Part shown: positions 35,301 through 42,928 of the stretch, piece after piece | How positions within the stretch are numbered: position 1 is the first letter of the stretch | Layout of the letters: the number at the start of each line of letters is the position of its first letter | Origin: Ferdinandcohnia sp047238305 | Lineage (GTDB): Bacteria; Bacillota; Bacilli; Bacillales; Bacillaceae_L | Reading direction: 5' to 3' | Assembly: GCF_047238305.1 (NCBI RefSeq) | Contig: NZ_JBDFMO010000001.1 | Location: 1,674,001 to 1,738,000 of the forward strand | DNA length: 64,000 nucleotides | The notes under the pieces: model-generated | The model's input: only the letters and a program-made list of their open reading frames with translations | Told to the model about the DNA's origin: nothing | The model's database searches: none | Program-made: the position numbers and the translations under genes

Positions 35301-35520
35301 TGAAACGCTTGAAAATGCGAACCATACCTATGATTTAATGAAGGATGATTTTATCACCTTTAACGTAGATTACAAGCATCAGGGCTTAGGGTCAGCAAGC
35401 TGTGGGCCGGGAGTTCTAGAACAATATCAATTAAAAAATGAGGACTTCCACTTCACAGTAAACTTCCGTGCCTTTTCAAAAAGAGAGCACTCACCGATTG
35501 AGGTAAGTAAAATGCAGTAA
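32368..35520 (+). CDS. lacZ: Beta-galactosidase, LacZ type (GH2)
   Basis: 1050 residues, close to E. coli LacZ. The start is ATG 32368 behind TTGGAGG; the TTG at 32356 lies in that site. The acid/base Glu458 is in WSLGNESG and the nucleophile Glu535 in ILCEFAHAMGNGPGG, nearly the E. coli spacing (461/537). NVQYPFPVDPPYVPTENPTG and SDGSYIEDQDMWWLSGIFRD are LacZ hallmarks, and the C-terminal bgaL small-chain-like domain (about 750-1045) is present. No signal peptide: it cleaves imported beta-galactosides in the cytoplasm, giving galactose for the Leloir genes at 57-62 kb. Confidence 0.96.
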   Translation: MKQLQDYENQNVLQKNRIKDRSYFMSYQTLEDALSFDRGRAQGFTLLNGMWKFHYAETPEHAPASFYENNYDTSEWDDLQVPSSWQLHGYGKPHYTNVQYPFPVDPPYVPTENPTGSYRREFYISDEMLEELIFLRFEGVDSAFHVWINGQFVGYSQGSRLPSEFDVTSFVQEGNNTIAVRVYQWSDGSYIEDQDMWWLSGIFRDVYLLAKPKVYTHDFFVKTNLDPEYKDAELQLETVIHSHIPSSKEYQLDIQLFDADFREMKEAQREVKFQLGGTVETKLDTSILVTSPYKWTAETPYLYYLVMTLKDDQGNIIEVIPSKVGFRQVELKNGLIQVNGVPVLFKGVNRHDHHPDLGRAVPLDWMVKDIQLMKQHNINAVRTAHYPNDPRFYDLCDEYGLFVIDEADLECHGFDRIGKPHQLSQDPDWKDAYVDRMKRMVERDKNHPSIIIWSLGNESGFGQNHIEMAEWTKQKDPTRLVHYEGETRFIMTQENNNPTRLHEAADMFSTMYTPHAIMEQLGSRTDLAQPHILCEFAHAMGNGPGGFKEYFDLFYKYERLQGGFVWEWLDHGIRQYTEDGEEYFAYGGDFGETPHDGTFVIDGLVMPDRTPSPALLEYKKVIEPVRVNAVDLANGTVRIHNLYNFSTLNHLALSWSLVSDGKVLDGGSLEISTIYPGESAEVSIPFTLPVIIKANTDYWLNIQFNQLSDTKWAKAGHEVAWAQFELPVKEVVEVKDSRVYRPLSIKETEHKLEVLGESSAYTFNKIYGVLESWKHQGIELLDQGPKINIWRAPTDNDKLGLEEFSVKKEEVEWKHFGLDHMQTRVIAVEYEESQTKDQVKIYVKSRMAPPVLAWGFDTTMTYTITKNGAMTIEVDGKKRGESSSTLPKIGLQMKLNPQLNQVDWYGRGPGESYSDSKLANRFGIWSQTVEELHTPYVVPQENGNRHEVRWASLTDLSGVGLLVVGQPNFDFSASYYSYETLENANHTYDLMKDDFITFNVDYKHQGLGSASCGPGVLEQYQLKNEDFHFTVNFRAFSKREHSPIEVSKMQ

Positions 35521-35758
35521 TTGTACAATTATAATGCCTGTCATCAAAGGACATCGTTACTAGGCGAAAGGTTCTTTTATTGAGGGGTATAGGGACAGAC
35601 ATCAATCTTGGCACTGTTATCATGAACGAAACTAGCTCCTTACTCATAATCCTGTTGGTTAATTTGGTTAGACTGATTAATGATAGAGCCAACAGACAAG
35701 AATCTTTAGCCCTTGAAAATGAGAAAAAGTAAAAAAATTCATTTTCAAAAATTCTGTG
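35521..35758. other. Intergenic stretch between lacZ and glpD leader
   Basis: No supported gene and no strong terminator after lacZ. AGGGACAGACAT near 35591 is a possible decayed member of the GGGAC repeat family. Confidence 0.35.
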
Positions 35759-35857
35759 CTATACTATTAACAAGTTAATAATCACGGTAGAGATTAAGAG
35801 AGACCACAGAACAGCCGAAATAATAGGTTCGGCAATGTTTTCTGTGGTCTTTTTTAT
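35744..35857 (+). promoter_or_regulatory. glpD promoter and GlpP-type antitermination leader
   Basis: An extended -10 TGTGCTATACT ends at 35765. About 35 bases on, AGACCACAGAA (35801-35811) pairs with TTCTGTGGTCT (35840-35850), with an inner GCCGAA/TTCGGC stem, then a T-run: an intrinsic terminator in the untranslated leader. In B. subtilis glpD a similar leader terminator is overcome by GlpP with glycerol 3-phosphate. A GlpP gene lies 1.9 kb downstream here. Confidence 0.75.
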
Positions 35858-35917
35858 TTGTTGATTTTCCTGATTACCCTGATTTAACTAATCAAACAAT
35901 AATAAGGAGAATTATGG

Positions 35918-37570
35918 ATGAACTTCTCAAATAAAAAACGTCAAGAATATATAAAAACATTAACAACAGAACAATTTGATGTACTAGTTATTGGTGGAGG
36001 AATTACTGGAGCAGGGATTGCGTTTGATGCTTCAGCCCGTGGTATGAAGATTGCACTTGTAGAAATGCAGGATTTTGCAGCCGGGACATCAAGCCGTTCA
36101 ACTAAGCTTGTACATGGTGGACTTCGTTATTTAAAGCAGTTTCATGTAAAACAGGTTGCCGAAATCGGAAAAGAAAGAGCAATTGTTTATGAAAACGGCC
36201 CTCATGTCACAACTCCAGAATGGATGCTTTTACCCTTTCATAAGGGTGGTACCTATGGAAGATTTATGACATCAGTAGGACTAAGAATGTACGATTTTTT
36301 AGCTGGGGTTAAAAAAAGCGAAAGAAGATCAATGTTGACCGCAGAACAAACGATAAAAAAAGCGCCACTCGTTAAAAAACAAGACCTCAAAGGTGGAGGT
36401 ATCTATGTTGAATACAGAACCGATGATGCACGTCTTACAATGGAGGTCATGAAGGCAGCTGTAGAAAAAGGAGCTAAAGCTCTAAACTATTCCAAAGTTG
36501 AAAAACTAATATATAAGGATGGCAAAGTAAATGGTGCCGTCGTACAAGACCAATTGACTGGTGAAGAATACGAGATTTATGCAAAAAAGGTTGTTAATGC
36601 CTCAGGCCCATGGGTAGATACAATTCGTGAGAAGGACAATTCCAAAAAAGGAAAAGTGCTCAAGCTTACAAAGGGGGCACATATTGTTATTGACCAATCG
36701 AAGTTCCCGTTGAAACAGGCTGTATATTTTGATACACCTGATGGTCGCATGGTTTTTGCTATTCCTCGTGAAGGCAAAGCATATGTGGGAACGACTGATA
36801 CGTTCTATAATAGTGATCCTATTAATCCAAAAATGACCCAAGAAGACCGCGATTATATACTTAAAGCTATTCATTATATGTTCCCAGAAGTGAACGTAAC
36901 AAAAGATGATGTAGAATCAAGTTGGGCAGGTGTTCGTCCATTAATTTGGGAAGAAGGAAAAGATCCATCTGAGATTTCACGTAAGGATGAAATATGGGAG
37001 TCTGAATCTGGTTTGATTACAATAGCTGGTGGTAAATTAACCGGTTATCGTAAAATGGCTGAAAATATAGTGGACTTATTAGCAAGTAAGTTAACTGCAG
37101 AATACCAAAAACAATTTTCACCTTGTTCAACGAAGCATCTTAAAATATCTGGAGGAGACGTAGGTGGTTCGGAACAATTTAAACATTATATAAAGGATCA
37201 AATTAAGCTGGGTAAAGGAATTGGGTTATCGGAAAAAGAAGCTGAATATTTAGCTTTACAATATGGATCAAATACTCCAAAACTCTTTGAGATTATCCAA
37301 TACGAATTTGAGACTGCAAAGAGTTATAGTCTTCCAATCACTTTATTTGCAAAACTTCAATATGCTTTAGAACATGAAATGGCTGCAACACCAGTAGACT
37401 TTTTCAACCGCAGAACAGGAGCAATCCTATTTGATATTTCAATGGTCCGACAATATAAAGAAAACGTGATTACCTATATGCAAGATTATTTCCAATGGGA
37501 AACCAAGACAAGAAAAGCATTTAGGCATGATTTAGAAACAGCATTAAACGAAGCGTCTTTTGAGAATTGA
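35918..37570 (+). CDS. glpD: Aerobic glycerol-3-phosphate dehydrogenase
   Basis: 550 residues, the normal GlpD size. FAD-binding VLVIGGGITGAGIAFDAS is near 22-39, followed by AAGTSSRSTKLVHGGLRYL, and the C-terminal GlpO-type cap domain is present. The enzyme oxidises glycerol 3-phosphate to dihydroxyacetone phosphate at the membrane, passing electrons to menaquinone. AATAAGGAGAATT sets the start at ATG 35918; the ATG at 35914 is out of frame. A transcription terminator lies in its leader and another after it. Confidence 0.96.
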   Translation: MNFSNKKRQEYIKTLTTEQFDVLVIGGGITGAGIAFDASARGMKIALVEMQDFAAGTSSRSTKLVHGGLRYLKQFHVKQVAEIGKERAIVYENGPHVTTPEWMLLPFHKGGTYGRFMTSVGLRMYDFLAGVKKSERRSMLTAEQTIKKAPLVKKQDLKGGGIYVEYRTDDARLTMEVMKAAVEKGAKALNYSKVEKLIYKDGKVNGAVVQDQLTGEEYEIYAKKVVNASGPWVDTIREKDNSKKGKVLKLTKGAHIVIDQSKFPLKQAVYFDTPDGRMVFAIPREGKAYVGTTDTFYNSDPINPKMTQEDRDYILKAIHYMFPEVNVTKDDVESSWAGVRPLIWEEGKDPSEISRKDEIWESESGLITIAGGKLTGYRKMAENIVDLLASKLTAEYQKQFSPCSTKHLKISGGDVGGSEQFKHYIKDQIKLGKGIGLSEKEAEYLALQYGSNTPKLFEIIQYEFETAKSYSLPITLFAKLQYALEHEMAATPVDFFNRRTGAILFDISMVRQYKENVITYMQDYFQWETKTRKAFRHDLETALNEASFEN

Positions 37571-37603
37571 GTTGTTTATAGGGTTTTATAATACGGAAAA
37601 AAG

Positions 37604-37660
37604 GTGACCAAAATACGAAAGCTAATGGGAGTGTTTTGGTCACTCCTCCGTTTTCTTACT
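37604..37660 (+). terminator. Terminator after glpD
   Basis: GTGACCAAAA (37604-37613) and TTTTGGTCAC (37634-37643), 20-base loop, then a T-containing tail. Confidence 0.65.
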
Positions 37661-37712
37661 GTAAACTGAAATGGTAAAAAGTTATCTGCTTTTGTGTTAT
37701 GCTTGTTCATTA

Positions 37713-37740
37713 TTGACAAAATAGAACATCTTCATAAAAT
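37713..37740 (+). promoter_or_regulatory. Sigma-A-like promoter of glpP
   Basis: TTGACA, 16 bases, TAAAAT, located 25 bases before the glpP start. Confidence 0.65.
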
Positions 37741-37764
37741 GAGAACAAAGGTACGGGTGAAAAA

Positions 37765-38325
37765 ATGAATTTTCTAGGACAAGCAATTTTACCAGTAATA
37801 AGCGAAATAAAAGATGTAGATATATTACCCAACTTTAATTACGGATATTTTGCAATATTAAATACACATATTTCAAGATTAAAGCCAGTTTTTAAAATAG
37901 CTGAACAACATCAAAAGAAATTATTACTGGACATTGATTTAATTAAGGGGTTAAAGGCAGATGAGTATGCAACGGAATACATTTGTCAGGAATTTAAACC
38001 AGCTGGGATCATTTCTACGAAACCAAGCGTGATTATCAAAGCTAAGCAAAAAGGTGTACTGACCTTCCAGCGAATTTTCCTATTAGATTCTAAATCTATT
38101 TCTCAAAGTAGTAAAATTATTGAACGGACGGATCCTGATTATATCGAACTATTACCTGGAGTTGTTCCGAAAATTATAAGCCAGTTTTCTCAACAAATCG
38201 ATAAAAAAATTATTGCTAGTGGTTTTATAGAAACAGTTGAAGAAGTTGAACAGGCGATTAAGGCTGGGGCAACTACGGTCACAACATCTTGTAAGGAATT
38301 ATGGGATTATTATGAATCAAAGTAA
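37765..38325 (+). CDS. glpP: Glycerol uptake operon antiterminator
   Basis: 186 residues, the size of B. subtilis GlpP. The fold is a small TIM-barrel-like domain with the family strings NYGYFAILNTHISRLKPVF, LLLDIDLIKGLKADEYA, DYIELLPGVVPKII and ASGFIETVEEVEQAIKAGA. GlpP binds glycerol 3-phosphate and the leader RNA of glp transcripts, letting polymerase pass the leader terminator; such a leader precedes glpD here. The gene has its own promoter and lies 53 bases before glpK. No glpF facilitator gene is present, unlike B. subtilis. Confidence 0.93.
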   Translation: MNFLGQAILPVISEIKDVDILPNFNYGYFAILNTHISRLKPVFKIAEQHQKKLLLDIDLIKGLKADEYATEYICQEFKPAGIISTKPSVIIKAKQKGVLTFQRIFLLDSKSISQSSKIIERTDPDYIELLPGVVPKIISQFSQQIDKKIIASGFIETVEEVEQAIKAGATTVTTSCKELWDYYESK

Positions 38326-38345
38326 TATAAAAAACGCTTAAAGTT

Positions 38346-38359
38346 TGAAAGCGCATAAT
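38346..38359 (+). promoter_or_regulatory. cre-like site before glpK
   Basis: TGAAAGCGCATAAT matches the left part of the CcpA consensus TGWAARCGYTWNCW with two mismatches on the right. Catabolite repression of glpK would be expected. The core AAAGCGCATAATA recurs at 25853 and 40247 near terminators, so chance or a shared repeat is possible. Confidence 0.35.
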
Positions 38360-38378
38360 AAATAGAGAGGGTTTAAGC

Positions 38379-39869
38379 ATGGAAACTTATATTTTAGCGA
38401 TTGACCAGGGTACAACAAGCTCACGTGCCATAATTTTTAATGAAAAGGGTGAAATAGTTCATCAATCACAAAGAGAATTTACCCAATATTTTCCCAAACA
38501 AGGCTGGGTAGAACATGATGCTAATGAGATTTGGGGCTCCATTTTATCAGTAATAGCCACGTCATTAGCGGAAACTAATATAAAACCAGAGCAAATAGAG
38601 GGGATTGGTATTACCAATCAGCGTGAAACAACTGTTGTATGGGATAAAGTAACAGGCAAACCTGTCTATCATGCTATCGTTTGGCAATCTCGACAAACTG
38701 AAGGTATATGCGAAGAGCTAAGGAACAACGGATATGAACAACTTTTTAGAGAGAAAACAGGACTATTAGTTGACCCATACTTTTCCGGAACCAAAATAAG
38801 ATGGATTTTAGATAATGTTGAGGGTGCTAGAGAAAAGGCGGAACAAGGTGACCTTCTATTTGGAACAATCGATACTTGGCTAATTTGGAGATTTACGGGT
38901 GGGAAGGCTCATGTAACCGACTATTCAAACGCATCTCGAACATTGATGTTTAATATCCATGAATTAAAGTGGGACCAAGAACTACTAGATATTCTAGAAA
39001 TTCCTGGGTCCATGCTACCGGAGGTCAGATCATCATCGGAAATATACGGAACCACAGATGGAGGCCATTTCTTTGGACATCAAATACCAATTGCAGGTGT
39101 TGCTGGAGATCAACAAGCAGCCTTATTTGGGCAAGCATGTTACGAGGAAGGAATGGTGAAAAACACGTATGGAACCGGATGCTTTATGCTCATGAATACC
39201 GGTAAGCGAGTGGTTCTATCGGACCATGGACTATTAACAACAATTGCTTGGGGCATTGATGGGAAAGTAGAATATGCACTTGAAGGAAGTATATTTGTGG
39301 CGGGATCAGCTATCCAATGGTTGCGTGATGGATTACGCATGATTCCAAATGCTGCAAATAGTGAGGAATATGCGACCCGTGTAGAATCATCAGAAGGAGT
39401 ATATGTAGTCCCTGCATTTGTAGGTTTGGGAACACCTTATTGGGATAGCGATGCCCGAGGTGCAGTGTTTGGATTAACGCGTGGTACGACAAAGGAACAT
39501 CTTATTAGGGCAACTTTAGAAGCTTTAGCTTATCAAACAAAAGATGTTTTAGACTCAATGGTTAAGGATTCAGGTATCAACCTAAAGTCCTTGAGGGTTG
39601 ACGGTGGAAGCGTGGGCAATAATTTCTTAATGCAATTTCAAAGCGATATTATTAATGTTCCTGTTGAACGTCCAAATATAAAAGAAACTACAGCTTTAGG
39701 AGCTGCCTATTTGGCAGGATTAGCTGTAGGATTCTGGGAAAGTAAAGAAGAAATTACTAAACAATGGAGTAAAGAAACTGCATTCCAACCAAAATTGGAA
39801 GATGAAGAAAGAAATAAGTTGTATAATGGGTGGAAAAAGGCAGTAAAAGCAACAATGGCGTTTAAATAG
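38379..39869 (+). CDS. glpK: Glycerol kinase
   Basis: 496 residues. FGGY-family signatures: DQGTTSSRAIIF near 9-20, GWVEHDANEIW, ITNQRETTVVWDK, and the ATP-site GTGCFMLMNTG. His230 in GGHFFG corresponds to the His of Gram-positive glycerol kinases that is phosphorylated by HPr of the phosphotransferase system, which raises activity. The enzyme makes glycerol 3-phosphate, both the substrate of GlpD and the effector of GlpP. Start follows AGAGAGGGT. No terminator is obvious before the pseudogene region downstream. Confidence 0.96.
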   Translation: METYILAIDQGTTSSRAIIFNEKGEIVHQSQREFTQYFPKQGWVEHDANEIWGSILSVIATSLAETNIKPEQIEGIGITNQRETTVVWDKVTGKPVYHAIVWQSRQTEGICEELRNNGYEQLFREKTGLLVDPYFSGTKIRWILDNVEGAREKAEQGDLLFGTIDTWLIWRFTGGKAHVTDYSNASRTLMFNIHELKWDQELLDILEIPGSMLPEVRSSSEIYGTTDGGHFFGHQIPIAGVAGDQQAALFGQACYEEGMVKNTYGTGCFMLMNTGKRVVLSDHGLLTTIAWGIDGKVEYALEGSIFVAGSAIQWLRDGLRMIPNAANSEEYATRVESSEGVYVVPAFVGLGTPYWDSDARGAVFGLTRGTTKEHLIRATLEALAYQTKDVLDSMVKDSGINLKSLRVDGGSVGNNFLMQFQSDIINVPVERPNIKETTALGAAYLAGLAVGFWESKEEITKQWSKETAFQPKLEDEERNKLYNGWKKAVKATMAFK

Positions 39870-39908
39870 TTTGCGTTTTTCATTGAGTTTCTCCACGTTT
39901 TCCCAGTA

Positions 39909-40300
39909 TTCTATATTCAAAACTATGAAAAAACTGTAATACAGTGGCAGATACAGAAATTAGGGGACAACCATATGAATGAAGAGTTTTATCAATTGAA
40001 AAGCTAAAACGAGAGGATCTCATCCGAAAAAACAGAATGGTCGGTCTGTTTCACTTATTTTTCACCGAAACTCTGTCAGTGAATTTGCGGTCATCATTGA
40101 GGAAATCACGGCATCCATGGAAAATCATAACGGCCAAATGCAGCACCTCGTCTCCAAAACACTGACGACGCTACTGTAGAACTGATGGAGATTTTTAAAG
40201 AAAAATTAAAGTAAAAATCCATCTAAAGGCAGATATACTAAAAAAGCGCATAATAGAAGAGGAGTAGCCTGTGAAAAAAACAGGTTACTCCTCTTTTATT
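39909..40300 (+). pseudogene. Collapsed copy of the chemoreceptor / aldo-keto reductase locus
   Basis: Three pieces match the 23180-25907 region in order. 39909-40070 matches the chemoreceptor promoter, ribosome binding site and first ~30 codons (ATG 39975, frameshifted). 40072-40214 matches its last ~55 codons (TCTGTCAGTGAATTTGCGGT, then CGGCCAAATGCAGCACCTCG). 40240-40300 matches the terminator that follows the aldo/keto reductase. About 400 chemoreceptor codons and the whole reductase gene are deleted. No protein can be made from it. Confidence 0.88.
40259..40300 (+). terminator. Terminator, duplicate of the one at 25866
   Basis: GAGGAGTAGCCTGT and ACAGGTTACTCCTC arms then TTTTATTT. It now ends whatever reads through from glpK. 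Confidence 0.8.
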
Positions 40301-40351
40301 TGGTAAATCTAATATTTACTTTTAAGTAACATGTATTCGTGGTATATTTTA

Positions 40352-40375
40352 TTATAACAATAATTCTTGTTATAA
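40352..40375. promoter_or_regulatory. Perfect palindrome upstream of the ArsR-type regulator
   Basis: TTATAACAA-TAATTC-TTGTTATAA, 9-base perfect arms, immediately before the AAAGGGGTG translation signal. Typical size and position for an autoregulatory operator. Confidence 0.6.
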
Positions 40376-40379
40376 AGGG

Positions 40380-41327
40380 GTGTTTATTATAAAAAATTTG
40401 CAACTAAACATGGAACAGGCTGTAGAAATCTGTAAAGTGATAAGTAGTGAAGTGCGTATGAATATATTAAAAATATTAAGTACTGGTCCATATAATGTAA
40501 ACGAAATAGCCGAGAAATTGGGTCTACCTTTTTCGACAACTGCAGTTAATGTGAAAAAACTGGAAGATGCAAATTTGATCATAACTGAGCTAGTACCTGG
40601 TAGAGGAACGCAAAAAATAAGCACTAAAAATTATGACAGGATTATAATAGACCTCTTCCAAGATAATATTGAAGTTGAAAAAAATAAAATTACGATAGAT
40701 ATGCCTGTTGGGGAATACATCGATTGTTTGGCTGAACCTAGTTGTGGGTTAGTTGGAAATGAGGACTATATTGGAATCCAAGACGATCCGAGGTCATTTT
40801 ATGAACCAGGTAGAAGAGAAGCGCAATTACTTTATTTTCGATCAGGATATGTAGAGTATCGATATCCTAACAGAATTCCGTATGGTGCGATTGCTTCAGA
40901 ACTTGAATTTAGCGCAGAGGTGTGTTCAGAAGCACCCTATCATAAGTTAGATTGGCCATCTGACATAACGGTGTGGATTAATGAAGTTGAGATTGGAACA
41001 TGGACATCTCCTGGAGATTTTGGGGGCGAGAGAGGGTTTAATACACCGATGTGGTGGTTGGTACACTTTACACAATATGGATTGTTAAAACATTGGAAAG
41101 TTAACGGTGAAGGTAGTTTCATAGACGGCATGAAGATGTCTGATGTCACAATTGAAGACCTTAGACTTAGTGAAAAGCCTTTTATCTCATTTCGTATTGG
41201 TGTAAAAAAAGACGCTGTTAATATGGGAGGTCTAAATTTGTTTGGACCTAACTTTGGAAACTACAGACAGGGCATTATTATGAATGCACGGTATCTAGAT
41301 AGAAATGAGAAGACAAAAAGTGAATAA
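40380..41327 (+). CDS. ArsR-type HTH transcriptional regulator with large C-terminal domain
   Basis: About 305-315 residues. The start is uncertain: GTG 40380 sits within AAAGGGGTG, so a downstream TTG (40398) or ATG (40410) may be used. Residues about 14-80 form a winged helix of ArsR type (EVRMNILKILSTGPYNVNEI, AEKLGLPFSTTAVNVKKLE). The C-terminal 200 residues are rich in aromatic residues (PMWWLVHFTQYGLLKHW) and look like a sugar- or ligand-binding beta domain. Such regulators often sit beside glycoside hydrolase and ABC transporter genes. It likely controls itself and the operon starting at 41612 through AT-rich palindromes. Confidence 0.8.
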   Translation: MFIIKNLQLNMEQAVEICKVISSEVRMNILKILSTGPYNVNEIAEKLGLPFSTTAVNVKKLEDANLIITELVPGRGTQKISTKNYDRIIIDLFQDNIEVEKNKITIDMPVGEYIDCLAEPSCGLVGNEDYIGIQDDPRSFYEPGRREAQLLYFRSGYVEYRYPNRIPYGAIASELEFSAEVCSEAPYHKLDWPSDITVWINEVEIGTWTSPGDFGGERGFNTPMWWLVHFTQYGLLKHWKVNGEGSFIDGMKMSDVTIEDLRLSEKPFISFRIGVKKDAVNMGGLNLFGPNFGNYRQGIIMNARYLDRNEKTKSE

Positions 41328-41337
41328 GCCAAGTTAA

Positions 41338-41376
41338 AAGCCTGAATTATTTATAAGTGATTCAGGCTTTTTTATT
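41338..41376 (+). terminator. Terminator after the ArsR-type gene
   Basis: AAAGCCTGAA and TTCAGGCTTT arms followed by TTTATT. Confidence 0.8.
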
Positions 41377-41387
41377 AGTGTCATAAT

Positions 41388-41454
41388 TATTGTTTTATTA
41401 CAAAAAATATTATTACAATAAATATTGAAATAAAACAATAAAATATGTTATATT
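41388..41454 (+). promoter_or_regulatory. Promoter with flanking inverted repeat, first GH2 cluster
   Basis: TATTGTTTTATT (41388-41399) and AATAAAACAATA (41429-41440) are perfect 12-base inverted arms. The right arm overlaps a possible -35 TTGAAA (41425-41430), 18 bases before TATATT (41449-41454). The AACAA/TTGTT-rich arms resemble the palindrome before the ArsR-type gene, suggesting control by that protein. Confidence 0.5.
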
Positions 41455-41548
41455 ATTTTTGTAATTCAATGTTTTTTGGTATAGATGTAATTTATGTTTT
41501 AGCTGAGGACAGGAAAGGGAGTGGAAACTTAAAACAAAATCGAAATTT

Positions 41549-41563
41549 TGTAAGCGTTTTTGT
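41549..41563 (+). promoter_or_regulatory. cre-like element, first GH2 cluster
   Basis: TGTAAGCGTTTTTG inside a 20-base block AAATTTTGTAAGCGTTTTTG that is repeated at 51571. Left half and centre fit the CcpA consensus TGWAARCGYTWNCW; the end does not (TG instead of CW). Confidence 0.45.
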
Positions 41564-41611
41564 GACGAGTCGATTTGTAAAAGATAGATCAAATTGAAGG
41601 GGGAACTAGAA

Positions 41612-42883
41612 ATGAAAATGTTTAGAAAGCTATTAGTTGTTAGTATCGCTTTAATGGTAATTTTGGCTGGGTGTTCAAGTGGAAACTCAAATGGAGATAA
41701 GAAATCAGAAAGTAATGGTGTTACTGAATTATCTTATTGGGTTCCATTCAGCGGTTCAGATGGTGAATTTATGGAAGCTATGGTCAAAAAATATAACGAA
41801 TCACAAGACGAAGTGAAAGTTCAATTTATGAATAGCAATTGGGATAATTATTATCCAAAATTAAAAACTGCTCTTGTTTCAAATTCAGCTCCTGATATTG
41901 CAGTTGCTCACGTTTCTCGTTTTTCAGAGCTATTACCGACAGGAAAGGTTGAAGCGCTTGATGAGCTAGCATCTGAGGCTGGACTTGATTGGTCTACATA
42001 TGGGGAAAATCAAGTAGAGGCTGTAATTCGGGATGGAAAGCATTATGCAGTACCACTTGATACACATGCTGTTATTATGTATTACAACAAAAAATATCTT
42101 GGTGACGCTGGTCTATTAAATGAAGATGGCACAATTAAAATGGAAACAGGTGTTGAAGGTTTCACAGAAATGCTTAAAACATTAAAAGCTGAGCTTCCTA
42201 GTGATGTTTCACCAATGATTATCGGAAGCAATAACGTATTTACTTTTTGGATTTGGTACGCTTTAGTGCATCAACAAGGGGGTACTTACTTTGCTGATGG
42301 TCAACCAACGATTGATACACCAGAAAGTAAAAAGGCAATGGAGTTAATGAAAACTTGGTTAGATGAAGGTTTAATGCCGGCTGATATCGGTGATAACAGC
42401 TACGATATTTTCAAAACTGAAAAGGCTGCTGTTACTTTCACTGGGGTATGGTCAACAGGTAACTTTGAATCGAATGAATCACTTGACTTCGCTGCTGTAT
42501 CATTCCCACAACTATTTGATCAACCAGCTGCATGGGGTGATTCACATACATTAATCGTTCCTAAGCAAGATAATAAAGAAAAGCAAATTGCGGCTGTTAA
42601 ATTTGCAGATTGGTTAGCGGAAAACGGTGCAATGTGGGCGAAGGCTGGTCACGTACCTTCAAAGCCAGCAGTACAAGAAACAGAGGAGTACAAAGCACTT
42701 GATTTCCGAGCTGACTATGCAGGTGTTATGGATATTGTAAAGTATATGCCAGATTCTAATGTGATTTCAGCAGTTAATGAAGCAGTTCAAGAATCTCTTG
42801 TTCAAATTAACTATGGTAACTTAACCGTTGAAGAAGGATTAAAAAAAGCTCAAGAGAGTGCTGAGAAACTAGTAAATAAGTAA
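41612..42883 (+). CDS. Sugar ABC transporter substrate-binding lipoprotein, cluster copy 1
   Basis: 423 residues from ATG 41612, spaced from GAAGGGGGAAC; the upstream TTG at 41594 overlaps that site. Signal peptide with lipobox ILAGC near residue 21. CUT1 family features: TELSYWVPFSGSDGEFMEAM, YAVPLDTHAVIMYYNKKYLG and FTFWIWYALVHQQGGTYF. It is a close paralogue of the protein at 51636 (about 90 percent identical by eye), so both probably bind related glycosides. First gene of a binding protein-permease-permease-GH2 unit. Confidence 0.93.
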   Translation: MKMFRKLLVVSIALMVILAGCSSGNSNGDKKSESNGVTELSYWVPFSGSDGEFMEAMVKKYNESQDEVKVQFMNSNWDNYYPKLKTALVSNSAPDIAVAHVSRFSELLPTGKVEALDELASEAGLDWSTYGENQVEAVIRDGKHYAVPLDTHAVIMYYNKKYLGDAGLLNEDGTIKMETGVEGFTEMLKTLKAELPSDVSPMIIGSNNVFTFWIWYALVHQQGGTYFADGQPTIDTPESKKAMELMKTWLDEGLMPADIGDNSYDIFKTEKAAVTFTGVWSTGNFESNESLDFAAVSFPQLFDQPAAWGDSHTLIVPKQDNKEKQIAAVKFADWLAENGAMWAKAGHVPSKPAVQETEEYKALDFRADYAGVMDIVKYMPDSNVISAVNEAVQESLVQINYGNLTVEEGLKKAQESAEKLVNK

Positions 42884-42928
42884 GCAACTAACTATATTTA
42901 GATGTGCAATTTTTAAGGAGTGAGAGCA

